The notes under the pieces were generated by a model. The model was not told the origin of the DNA. It saw only the letters and a program-made list of their open reading frames with translations, and did not search any database. 24,715 nt of DNA. Source: Temnopleurus reevesii. Taxonomy: Eukaryota > Echinodermata > Echinoidea > Temnopleuroida > Temnopleuridae. The translations under genes were made by a program, and so were the position numbers. This document shows, piece by piece, positions 10,564 through 19,313 of this stretch. The DNA lies in the NCBI GenBank assembly GCA_036244855.1, contig BQKZ01000797.1, forward strand, positions 94,809 to 119,523, given 5' to 3'. Within the stretch, counting starts at the first letter, position 1. Each line of letters starts with the position of its first letter.

Positions 10564-10856
10564 CCCCCTCGGTAGACCCGATAGCGCCAGTTAGCCTGCA
10601 ATTCTCTTTGGTATGTCAACTATCCACAGCATGAGATGCGTCGCTACGGCAATGTAACTAACCAACAAGGGCAAGGGATACAGATGATATTGTTAGCGGG
10701 ATTGAGGATCGCCGCCGGATGCGAGGGGAGTTGAAATTCCACTGCAAGACTCGATAGGGTCATTGTACGCATACAATCCGGGTTATGATGACGCTTGAAT
10801 GTTAAAGTGTTGCTTTGAAGATCCCATAGTGAATTACCATCTGCTTTGCTTATCAA
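10564..10856. other. GC-richer single-copy segment
   Basis: This segment is visibly richer in GC and CpG than its flanks and shows no repeat structure. A 70-codon minus-strand frame (10644-10856) spans most of it but resembles no known protein. It may be a decayed element, an unrecognised exon or regulatory DNA; the sequence alone does not decide. Confidence 0.35.
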
Positions 10857-11889
10857 AACATTTCAGAAACAAATAAAGGGGAATGTATCTTATCCTATGA
10901 ATCCATGATTTGAAATGTCAAACATTGCTCAATACGATTAAGTACATCCTTCTTGATTGTCAATATTCTTGCTCTTCGTTAATCCATTCATCTCATGTTT
11001 ATGACATATCCACATCAAAATCTAATGCCTTTCAATGTATGCAATCATAATAATCATGTTTTTTCTATGATGGCAAACATCCCGATTGTCCAAATTTCCT
11101 CCTTATCCAGAAATCTATCCATAATGTAAGAGCGCAAGCTTGAGCTTCATCTCCTGAATAGCCCTCCCACCAGAGATCAAAATGAATTGTGCACTTCACG
11201 TCAGCAAACACACCATACTGAGGCGACTATAGCTTTCATAATACAGAGCTATCAATATGAAAAAAAGTAATATCGGTTTGGCTTTGTCATTAAATTCCTA
11301 TCAACGTGGATTTACTTTCATAAAGTGTGCAGCTCTACTGAAGTAATGCTAGATTAAACAATGAATGGGGCACAGCTGTATGAACCATTCTACGTCAGAG
11401 GAAGTAGCAAGCCAGATCATTGCACAAACTCAGCCATAATGAAGATGGTCCAAATATTCCGCCAAAATAAAATCGTGCTTGAAAGTTATCTAATAAAAAA
11501 TAATGATTTTCTCATTAGACTTTAACAATCCTGTCTCTTCCATAATTGATGAAATGTTGAAAACCATTTGGTGAATTCAGCAATTAACAAAGTCCCATTG
11601 AGTGTCTAAAAACAAAGCTCAAATTTGATGAGTACTACTTGATACATGAGGTCTACACTGTACACTGGGGCTGAACCTGGTCAACTTCTAAGCAACTTTG
11701 AATAATATCAGTAGGTAGATGGATATAATATTTGAGGTAGATCTGAGGTAGATTTGAAGTTGCTACCAAAGAGTCATTCAAATGTCAAAGCTTTTCTCAT
11801 CCAGGAACTAAGAAAGCTTCATTTTGACATGAAAATATTTCCAGACTTGTTTGTTCAAAACTTTCCAGAAACTCAATCCAAGCTTGTAG
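10857..11889. other. non-coding DNA, nothing recognised
   Basis: Complex, non-repetitive sequence without convincing ORFs. The lack of simple repeats is compatible with single-copy intergenic or intronic DNA. Confidence 0.45.
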
Positions 11890-12080
11890 CAATTGCGGCA
11901 GTAATCACTTCGTATTAATGACAACCAAATGAGGCTAATTTCCCTTTGTTATCTCACTGCCTTCCTCTCTTGAACGTTGGCGCATCAGCAATGCTCTGCT
12001 ACATCCTACTGCAGCTGCGTACAATCGTAGGAGAAATTGCTCATTTCAAGCTGTATCTCCAAACCTCAAACTTGTCAAGT
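11890..12080. promoter_or_regulatory. possible regulatory patch with clustered factor motifs
   Basis: Within about 50 bases are homeodomain-type cores (ATTAAT at 11914-11919, CTAATT at 11935-11940) and a Sox-type CTTTGTT (11944-11950) overlapping a GATA-type TTATCT (11949-11954). The patch is non-repetitive and of higher complexity than its surroundings. Such short motifs occur by chance. The call is an inference that only cross-species conservation or accessibility data could support. Confidence 0.2.
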
Positions 12081-12802
12081 CTGTCTGTCGACCTGAGATT
12101 TAAAGGTGACTAACTGTGAGTGAAGGTATTCAATGAGATCAGTGTCATCCATGGTCATCCTATCTGAATCCATCACCAGGCAACTATCTAAATACCTGGA
12201 CTTTACACACATCCCACAATGCAATGGCCTCTCTATATCCTGTTTGATTCCTGCTCAAGTCTCCTCTTTAGAAAAAAAGCTGTCAATTTTCTGATTAGAT
12301 GCCAAGAAAGTTGGCTGTTTGTGAATCATCCATCATCGTGACCTGGGAGATATGTGATACAACAGGGTCATCCATGTTCTCATCATATCAACACAAATAT
12401 CTGATCCTATTTAGAGTAAAAAGGGAATTTCTCTTACGAAGCTGCCATCATCCTTTGGTTAGAATTGTGCTGACTTATAGGAAAGTTAAAATGATGAAAA
12501 TGCACACATTGAGAATGGTGATCACAAAGAACATTGCCATAGACCCAGGTAAGATACAATTTTGTTGCATGCATGTCAGCATCTCACATGGGCAATCAAA
12601 TCAAACTGGACAACAGGCAAGGCGGGATGATAAATTGCTTCACAGATGGTCGGCGAGATGAAGTCAAAAGATCTTGACGAGTAAAAGAGGTAACAGTTGT
12701 TGATGGTATCTTGGAGCCAATTAAAAAGCTTGTTGCTAAGGCAGAATGTGCCTCATATCTCTCCTCTACATCACATGTGTCTCCAGACAGCTAGTCATAT
12801 AG
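12081..12802. other. non-coding DNA with one unassigned ORF
   Basis: A 120-codon plus-strand frame occupies 12299-12661 (starts MPRKLAVCESSI, ends LLHRWSAR). It is unusually long for chance and its DNA is less AT-rich than average, but no domain or motif is recognised and there is no flanking gene structure. Otherwise nothing is seen. Confidence 0.35.
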
Positions 12803-12976
12803 GGGGTGTTGCTCAAAAGTTGCAATTGATCGCAAGTTGCAGTTGATCGGAACGTGCCAATCAAACTCATTGTTTCATGCGCGTCTTGTTAAATGCGCAT
12901 ACTGTGCGCGAATGAAAATGCGCGTTGCAATCTTCAAAGTTGAGGTTGATTTGCAGTTGATTTTGAGCAACACCCC
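12803..12976. mobile_element. 174-bp MITE, copy 1
   Basis: Termini are exact inverted repeats: GGGGTGTTGCTCAAAA on the left and its complement TTTTGAGCAACACCCC on the right. Just inside, GTTGCAATTGATCG and GTTGCAGTTGATCG form a subterminal direct repeat, echoed near the right end by GTTGATTTGCAGTTGATTTT. It is about 90% identical to, and the same length as, the copy at 16788-16961. This copy keeps more CpG (ATGCGCG words). No coding frame belongs to it. Target duplication is unclear: TATAG precedes it directly, and another TATAG lies four bases beyond the right end. Superfamily is not assigned. Confidence 0.85.
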
Positions 12977-13467
12977 ATTTTATAGTCTCACTTTCACAGC
13001 ACAGAAGAGCAGATTTGAATGAGGAAATGTTTTCTAAAAAAATGAACAAGAGGTATCATCTACATTTTGAGGGTCCCTCTAAATTTCCACACAGATCATT
13101 CAACCATGGAATTCAAGAGTATTCATTAACTGTGCATCGCCAATCAAGATGAGCTAGGAGGTAGTGAGAATGGTAATCATTGAAGATGGTAGCTTAATCT
13201 CTGGTCTCATCTCATAAGAAGGGATGGCGACAGGCATCTCATTGGTCCAGCTGTGACAATGGATGGAATGTTAATATCATGTCTGTCTCCAAGTCCCCAT
13301 TTCAAAGAATGTCCAACCAGTAAATTTACTTTCAACCAATCAAATGCAAGGATTCCAGTAGCTGGTATCAGTAGTTGAAGACTTAATGACACCATACACA
13401 GGTGCTGTTTGTACCTCCATGGTGAAACCAAGTCCAGACTGTTATGAGTTTGATTAGAGACCCACAT

Positions 13468-13508
13468 AAAAAAAAAAAAAAAAAAAAAAAATACATTACA
13501 AAAAAAAA
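13468..13508. repeat. poly-A tract
   Basis: Twenty-four A (13468-13491), eight other bases, then nine A (13500-13508). It could be the tail of an old retroposed sequence on the plus strand, but no recognisable SINE, LINE or processed transcript precedes it. Confidence 0.85.
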
Positions 13509-13866
13509 TTCACGGTCACTCCAGTCTGGTATGCCATCCATCTGCTGTGACAGGACAAAAGGAACATAGTTGCACAAACCTGTCTTGGTGATAGTCTATA
13601 AGCATTGCTCACTTTCAACTATGTCTTATGTCTACTTGTCTCATGCTTGGGATGCTAATGATACTTGAGACAGGTTTCATGTAAAGCACCCCTGCTGTCC
13701 TTCAGGACAAGTCTTGGGTCAATATATCACATACAGAGTTTCAATCCATGTTTAATTTTCAGCTCATAAACACTTTACATGAAAGAGAATGGACCTTCTC
13801 AATGGAGAAACCTAAAATAGAAAGGGGTGAGGGAAGATAGAACTGAATTTACATGTAGTCCATTCA

Positions 13867-13906
13867 CCCCCCCCCCCCAAAAAAAAATATATATATATAT
13901 ATATAT
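13867..13906. repeat. compound simple repeat C12-A9-(TA)n
   Basis: Twelve C, nine A, then about ten TA units in sequence. Length in this tract is likely variable. Confidence 0.9.
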
Positions 13907-14040
13907 GGTTTTGAGCATTGATGAGTAGTGACCTACATGTAGCCATGGTGCAGAAACTACCAGAGATATAAATTTTTGAAGGTATAGTTCATATTAATTT
14001 TAATATCTTAGTCTGATATCTTGAAGGAATATAAATTCAG

Positions 14041-14157
14041 TGAAACGCTTTGGAGCCGGGTTAGCCATGTGGCTTAAGCCAGGATAATAATAATGCAAAA
14101 TTGCCTTGAGTACTCTGCAGAATAGGGTGTATGGTCTATGGTGATTATTATTATCAC
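14041..14157 (+). mobile_element. diverged SINE 3' fragment
   Basis: The segment reads GGCTTAAGCCAGGATAATAA, then GCCTTGAGTACTCTGCAGAA, and closes with an ATTATTATTAT tail. The CCAGG-ATAATAATAAT join and the ATT-type tail parallel the 3' half of the SINE at 15893-16172 (GGCTGGGTAATAATATT and an ATTATT end). Tails of this style are known in tRNA-derived SINEs of marine invertebrates. No tRNA-like head is found upstream, so it appears 5'-truncated and old. Identification is by resemblance only. Confidence 0.45.
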
Positions 14158-15089
14158 AAATACTTTGAATAGCCAATCAAATGGCTGCTTACTGACTGTC
14201 AGCAATGGAAGCATAGATGATAAGCCAGGTTTAATCAAAGTAGGAATCTGATTCTCACTCCAAGCAATTACCCAGAGACCTGAGCAGAGGGTTGCCTGTC
14301 GCCAGACCCACATGCAATGAATTACTCTCACAGTCGGCTTCTTAACAACCATTAAACATCCACAAATTGACACAATGCTTTAATGGTGCTAAACATAACC
14401 AACTAAATAACTACCGCCATCCTGAAAGCATGGAAGTATTTAGATCCATGCTGAAAGTCACATATTTTTATTTTTACTTAGGAGTGCCCATGTAGTATAA
14501 TATGACATTCATGTTCCTCCACTCCTGGCTAGCTTGGGTGTGAAAATCATAACAATCTTTATAACTATGAGTGGGCACGCATCAAAGGTCACAACGGTAT
14601 AGTTTTAGGATGAAATCAAATCTTCATTTTTAACCCTTTCAGGAAGATAGAACACATTTTGTGTTTTGGTTCAGTAAATTTTGACTCAGTGCTCTAAAGA
14701 AACATACCAGATGCAAGAAAAGAAAGAGAAAAAATTGTGCACCATTTGCCATAAGTCGCAGAGAATTTGTTATTGAAAATAATCACTAAAAAAGCTACAA
14801 ATCACAGCAAACATTTCAAAATCCTTAGTATTCAGACAAATTAGCAACTTTAAACATTTCAAAGTGCTTTTTGGTGATGACGATTTCATTTGGTAACATT
14901 GTATTCATTTAGGATGTATAAAAAAGAGAATTGAAAAGTTTTGTGTTGCCAATTTAAGAGAGGAATAGTGATTGAATTTGTGGCAAAATAAATCTTGTCC
15001 AGAATGCGTTATGAAAGAATTGTGGTTTTGAGATACAAATAAGAATTAGATGTATAATATCCAAATATATATGTTTCTTATTGTGGTAT
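14158..15089. other. AT-rich non-coding DNA, nothing recognised
   Basis: No repeat, RNA gene or credible exon. A 99-codon minus-strand frame (14074-14373) overlaps the SINE fragment and matches no family. Confidence 0.45.
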
Positions 15090-15488
15090 TTAAAGTCAGT
15101 CCGTCATGATCGGCATGACTTCCGGTTGCGAACCAAACTGTCCGCAGCCATTTAGATTGCGAAGATTGCCGAACAGAAAATCACATACATTTTTTTACTT
15201 GGGATAGCGAGTGAGCAAGCTTTATTTCGCTAGCTCACAGCTCGGCAATCGCAAACGTACGCGTTCCGCACGTTTTAGAAAAAAAAATCGAAGCCAAAGA
15301 GGGGACGAATCAAAGTTACAAGCAACGACAACGTGGATCAAAAAGTCGTACGAAGTGTTCCGAGTTTCTGAGTTTGGCAAGGTGCGTAAGCAAGGACATT
15401 TTCAAATATCGTTGTTGCCAATACGCAACACGCCGTCCGTGCTCGCTCACAACCGGGAGTCATGTCGATCATGGCAGACTGACTTTAA
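15090..15488. mobile_element. CpG-rich TTAA-flanked MITE, 399 bp
   Basis: TTAA lies at both edges (15090-15093, 15485-15488). Inside are inverted repeats of about 35 bp: left AGTCAGTCCGTCATGATCGG, right complement AGTCAGTCTGCCATGATCGA, continuing through ATGACTTCCGGTTG against ATGACTCCCGGTTG. The interior is rich in CpG relative to its surroundings, with a small GTGAGC/GCTCAC hairpin around 15191-15240. A 129-codon frame (15211-15600) starts inside and runs past the right end, so it is not a transposon gene; its product is basic near the N-terminus and unrecognised. TTAA targets suggest piggyBac or Kolobok. The termini start AG, as in the element at 2112-2629, but the rest differs. Confidence 0.75.
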
Positions 15489-15892
15489 AGTAGAATACTG
15501 TTCAATATTTTTTGGAGCAATCATAAAAAAGAAATTGGCTTCAATCTTAATCATTTGGGTGATAAATGACTTTAATAAAGAAGAGTCCTTTAATGAGTGA
15601 GGAAGAATCAAAACAGGAGAGGCATTAATTACAATGGAATGAGTCAATTCAATTATCAAACCAACATTCCAGAGTGTTTGTCAGGACAAGACCCTAAATA
15701 TTACATCTTCATATCTGACTGCTGCCCTCTTTCTGCTGGCAAAAGACATTTTAGCAAACTCTTTTTTTTCCAGTTTTCATTCAGAATGCATTAAGTTTTT
15801 AGAAAGAACAGATATATTTATGCCATCAATTAAATTGAAAAATTGATATTCATCATTGAAAAGAAAGACAATTACTGTCATATCTTTGTACA
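15489..15892. other. AT-rich non-coding DNA, nothing recognised
   Basis: Contains the tail of the frame leaving the MITE and overlapping short frames on both strands. No repeat or RNA gene is seen. Confidence 0.45.
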
Positions 15893-16172
15893 ATAGTGGT
15901 TCGGACTCTCGCCTCTTAACTATAGAGGGTCGGTGGTTCGAATCTCTCCCTGGGCGTTAATTTCCTTCAGCAAGAAATTTACCCATAGTGTGCTGCACTC
16001 AACCCAGGTGAGGTGAATGGGTACCGGCAGGAATTTATTCTTCTAAATGCAGAAGCACCTACTTGGCAGCTATGCTATGGCTGGGTAATAATATTAGATA
16101 ATTTGTGTCGCGCCTCTGAATAGGTGACTAGAGAGATGGCGTGTTTAAATGCTATATATTATTAAGACCCAT
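15893..16172 (+). mobile_element. tRNA-derived SINE, 5' end worn
   Basis: The head resembles a tRNA: an A-box-like AGTGGTTCGGACTC (from about 15894), a CTCTTAA string at 15913-15919 like the anticodon loop of tRNA-Lys(CTT), and a B-box GGTTCGAATCT at 15935-15945. The body carries CAACCCAGGTGAGGTGAATG followed by GGTACCGGCAGG (about 16000-16030), a segment of the type conserved in marine-invertebrate SINEs. The 3' part reads GGCTGGGTAATAATATT and ends TTTAAATGCTATATATTATT. The first bases of the tRNA acceptor arm are missing or unrecognisable and the anticodon stem is imperfect, so this is not a functional tRNA. RNA polymerase III promoter boxes and LINE-driven retroposition are family knowledge; Lys ancestry is inference. 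Confidence 0.75.
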
Positions 16173-16787
16173 CCTTAGACAAAGAATTTCTGTGTTCCTT
16201 TGGGATACAACATGATTGAAAATGAATAATAACCGAACTAAAAAGTGATTATTAAGCTATTGATAACACATGGGACATATTAGGTTGCAGTGAACCAAAT
16301 TGCTCTTGACCTGTAATGCACAAAGACAAGGCTGTATGATTATTAACATGAACCTTTTCCATTACTCACCATGACCATAGATCATAATCTTATCATAAAT
16401 CACTTTTCAATGGTCCCTACGACATCAAAATTACACATCGGCCAAAATAGATTTGAATCATTTCCTGGCTATTTTCAAATAAACTGTAATCTGACATGCA
16501 CTGGACAATGAAATAAAGTTACAAGCAAATAACATAATGGGGTAAGTCAGGCGCCTGTAAGTACTATCATGGATATATCCATGGTACTATTAAAGCCAAG
16601 TCAATTGGCTGAATCATTAAAACATCATCTTCCTCGAAGTACAAAATTCTTCTTTGGAAAACAAGATTCAGTGGTACTTTTTTCAGGGCACTTTTTTAAA
16701 GGAGTACTTTGTTTTATCCAGTCTACTTTCATACTCAACTAAAAGTTATTGATATTTTTAGACCAGGCTAAAAAATACATGACTAAA
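16173..16787. other. AT-rich non-coding DNA
   Basis: Nothing recognised apart from a short perfect palindrome at 16568-16583. Confidence 0.5.
16568..16583. repeat. 16-bp perfect palindrome with flanking direct repeats
   Basis: CATGGATATATCCATG is its own reverse complement. It is bracketed by GTACTAT on the left (16561-16567) and GTACTAT on the right (16584-16590). Confidence 0.85.
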
Positions 16788-16961
16788 GGGGTGTTGCTCA
16801 AAAGTTGCAATTGATCGGAAGTTGCAGTTGATCGGAATGTGCCAATCAAAATCATTGTTTCATGCATGTCTTGTTAAATGTGCATACAGTGCGCGAATAG
16901 AAATGCAAATTACAATTTACAAAGTTGCAGTTGATTTGCAGTTGATTTTGAGCAACACTCC
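16788..16961. mobile_element. 174-bp MITE, copy 2
   Basis: Same length and orientation as copy 1 at 12803-12976, with about 18 substitutions counted by eye. The left terminus GGGGTGTTGCTCAAAA is intact; the right is TTTTGAGCAACACTCC, with one change from the perfect complement. CTAAA directly precedes (16783-16787) and follows (16962-16966) the element, a plausible 5-bp target duplication. Several CpG sites of copy 1 appear here as CA or TG. There is no coding frame. Confidence 0.85.
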
Positions 16962-17898
16962 CTAAAGTATATAAATGCATCTAATGGGTAAAAATAAACC
17001 CCATCGTAGCAATTTGATCATTGTCACAGGCTTGAAATACATGTTAAATCTCTCCCTCTTGGTTTTGTTTCATGACACTCTGTGCCTATATGCAAATTTT
17101 TTAAATCATCAACTTTATGATGGAGGATTCTTCCATGTTACAATACATGTAATGCACAGTACCTCTTGATGTTAAATGCCATTAATTCACTGCCAGAGGG
17201 GGGGGGGGGGGGGTTTTATCACTGTGAACTTGACAATAATGTATGTCTAATAATTCATCACTTCACACAGGTGAATCATAGTTCAACAGGTTTATCTGGA
17301 TCGCCATTATAGAGCAAAATAAAAGCTTTCAGAAAGGTTCTACAAGAACCGTTTTTTTTTACTTCATATGAATAATTTGTGATGGAGGGAGGAGGAGGGG
17401 TAGATTTGAGTCATGACTGCTAAGACCGAGTTTTATTGATGATTCCTTCCCTAAACCACCAGGGTATAATCCAACAACTGCACGCAACAAGACAAAAATA
17501 CAAACATACAGACACTTCAAGTTAGAATTTATCAATGCATTTTTTCAGTATCTGTAACTTAAAAGGAGTCAAAATGAAGTATTCACTTTCTGACATGTCT
17601 GTATAGGCTCCTATTATACTCATCATACAACTATCCTAAAAAGGACAATTACCCAGTTCATGCTTGTTTTATGTGATAAAGGTCAACTTTGGTCAGCAAG
17701 TTTTAAGGTCTGAAGAATGTTCAGGGGGAATACAAACTTTGCATCATAATGTTCGCATTTTCCTCAACAATATATTTTAATCATTGGAATTATTCACAAT
17801 GAATTCTACATACTTACATTTCTTCTTCATCACTATCAAACAAAATAGACTTTTAAAAAGTAATAACTAGAAATGAAAGGAATATATATCACATCACA
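16962..17898. other. non-coding DNA with simple tracts
   Basis: Contains a poly-G run (17198-17213), a short GGTTCT/AGAACC hairpin near 17336-17350 and a purine-rich GGAGGGAGGAGGAGGGG tract around 17385-17400. No gene or transposon is recognised. Confidence 0.5.
17198..17213. repeat. poly-G tract
   Basis: Sixteen consecutive G on the plus strand, preceded by GA. A G-quadruplex is possible. Length is uncertain as in any homopolymer. Confidence 0.9.
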
Positions 17899-18030
17899 AT
17901 TGAATTGAATTGAATTTATTTATTTCCTTTTTCATATACATAATCAATGCAAAATAACATCACAAATAGAACAAAAATAAAGGAGGCGAGTACCCTGAAA
18001 GCACAGCTTGTGTTGGGATCGCCTTTACAA
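17899..18030 (-). mobile_element. LINE 3' tail, CR1/L2-like, minus strand
   Basis: On the minus strand the sequence ends AAATAAATTCAATTCAATTC, a short 5-bp tandem tail of the kind that terminates CR1/L2-group non-LTR retrotransposons. Upstream of it (plus 17985-18023) is a stepped hairpin: GGCGA/TCGCC, then CCC/GGG, then CACA/TGTG around a GCTT loop. Such a 3' hairpin is where the element's reverse transcriptase is thought to bind. Its loop region contains ACAAGC, as in the plus-strand tail at 18536-18577. No reverse transcriptase frame is visible, so the copy is a 5'-truncated stub. Its upstream limit is unknown. Confidence 0.55.
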
Positions 18031-18325
18031 CAAAACAAAGTAAAACAAAATCATCTCTTTGAAGAAAAAGAAAAGTTAAAGAAAATTAACAGCCTTACGA
18101 TAATAAATGTAATGAATTCATCTGCACAATGGTGAATAGGGGTCACACATCTGATTAACTGGATGCTTCTACATTCAATAACAGGCTATTCATTCTTCCT
18201 CCTTATTTAAATATCTAAATTTTAAATGTTTTAGTTGATGCTATGACAATTTTGTTTCGACAGTAATTCTTCAGGGTATGAAATATTTAATTTTCGTTTA
18301 AGTTTTGTGCTATAATTTTTGTACT

Positions 18326-18369
18326 TGTTATATGTATGTTTGTGTTTTGTTATATGTATGTTTGTGTTT
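18326..18369 (+). repeat. 22-bp tandem duplication
   Basis: TGTTATATGTATGTTTGTGT plus two T is repeated exactly twice (18326-18347, 18348-18369). It lies in the T-rich stretch upstream of the plus-strand LINE tail. Confidence 0.9.
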
Positions 18370-18379
18370 TGTAATTTTG

Positions 18380-18728
18380 TCTGTCCTTTATTCTATTTTA
18401 CATGTCCGTCTTCGCAGGATTATAGTTACTATGGCATAATAATTGCTATTGTAAATATTGTCACCATTATCATTATTTTTTTTCTATTTTTTTTTTTTTT
18501 TTGTTAATGTGGTATAAAAAAAATGTTATTTTACTGGGTCCTAAGCAATACAAGCTTTGCTTTTAATTTAGGTTCCCCCACTTTTGTTATCTTTTTTTGA
18601 TTAAATCTTATCAATTTTTCGATTTTGTTGTAACTATTTCTTGATTGATATGTATTATTGTCATATATGATTTGTTATTGTAAACGAAAGTGGAAAAATA
18701 AATTCAGATCAAATCAAATCAAATCAAA
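18380..18728 (+). mobile_element. LINE 3' tail, CR1/L2-like, plus strand
   Basis: The right edge is AAATAAATTCAG followed by an (ATCAA)n tandem tail (18708-18728). About 130 bases upstream is a stepped hairpin: GGG/CCC (18536-18538 with 18575-18577), CCTAA/TTAGG (18540-18544 with 18568-18572), GCAA/TTGC (18545-18548 with 18557-18560), with ACAAGC in the loop. The arrangement parallels the minus-strand tail at 17899-18030 although the stems differ. The 5' boundary is uncertain; T-rich 3'-UTR-like sequence extends upstream and no reverse transcriptase frame is present. Confidence 0.55.
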
Positions 18729-19313
18729 ATCCTTGTCCAATGTTCAATTTTTTGTTTAATATAGCATAGTAGAATGAAGTAACATCTTTGCTGAAAGGAA
18801 TCGAAACTCATTATCAGGCTTCCACCTAATCCCTCTCTACAACTTGGATTACTAAATTCCCTATTGAGTAATACAAATGTGCTTCTTCCGCTAATTGAAA
18901 GATCTTCATTATAGATTGTACTTTAATTACATGAGCAAAAGAAATTGACTTACTTAAAAAGTTTTGGGGTAAAGTACAAAATCACATGTTCATGGATAAC
19001 TTTTAATTTTTATCAAAACAACCTTGATTGATATTTAAAATTAGGCCCTACCCGAGGAAGATCATGCTCTTATTAAAAGCAGAATAATAGAAAAACATAT
19101 ATTAAAAAAAAGCTTGAAGAAAAACCTACAAAGACTGTTTAAATGAAATACAAGGCATCCTTTATCGCTCTGTTTTCTTAAACTTTAGCTATGTCTATTT
19201 TCATTAGTTTGTCTAAAAACATGTATGTAATTACAGAAGATCCAGACTTCCTTATCCATATTTTAAAATGGGATGTAATTTTGCATCTTTTATTTTCATA
19301 GCTCCATGAATAA
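18729..19313. other. non-coding DNA with paired Otx-like sites
   Basis: No gene or repeat. TAATCC (18827-18832) and its complement GGATTA (18846-18851), both matching the Otx/Bicoid-class core, lie 13 bases apart, with a CTAATTGA homeodomain-type word at about 18891. This could be chance. Confidence 0.3.

Larger units (their letters stand above)
12977..14040. other. non-coding DNA with simple repeats
   Basis: It holds a long poly-A (13468-13508) and a compound C/A/TA tract (13867-13906), listed separately. A 64-codon minus-strand frame across 13383-13577 is an artefact of the poly-A (a phenylalanine run). Nothing else is recognised. Confidence 0.5.

Noticed and set aside
13383..13577. 64-codon minus-strand frame with a phenylalanine run
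   Set aside because: The run is the poly-A tract read in reverse.
15893..15957. Functional tRNA-Lys gene
   Set aside because: The acceptor arm is missing and the anticodon stem is imperfect; the SINE body follows directly.
18319..18507. 62-codon hydrophobic frame
   Set aside because: It is produced by the 22-bp duplication and a poly-T tract in a LINE 3' untranslated region.
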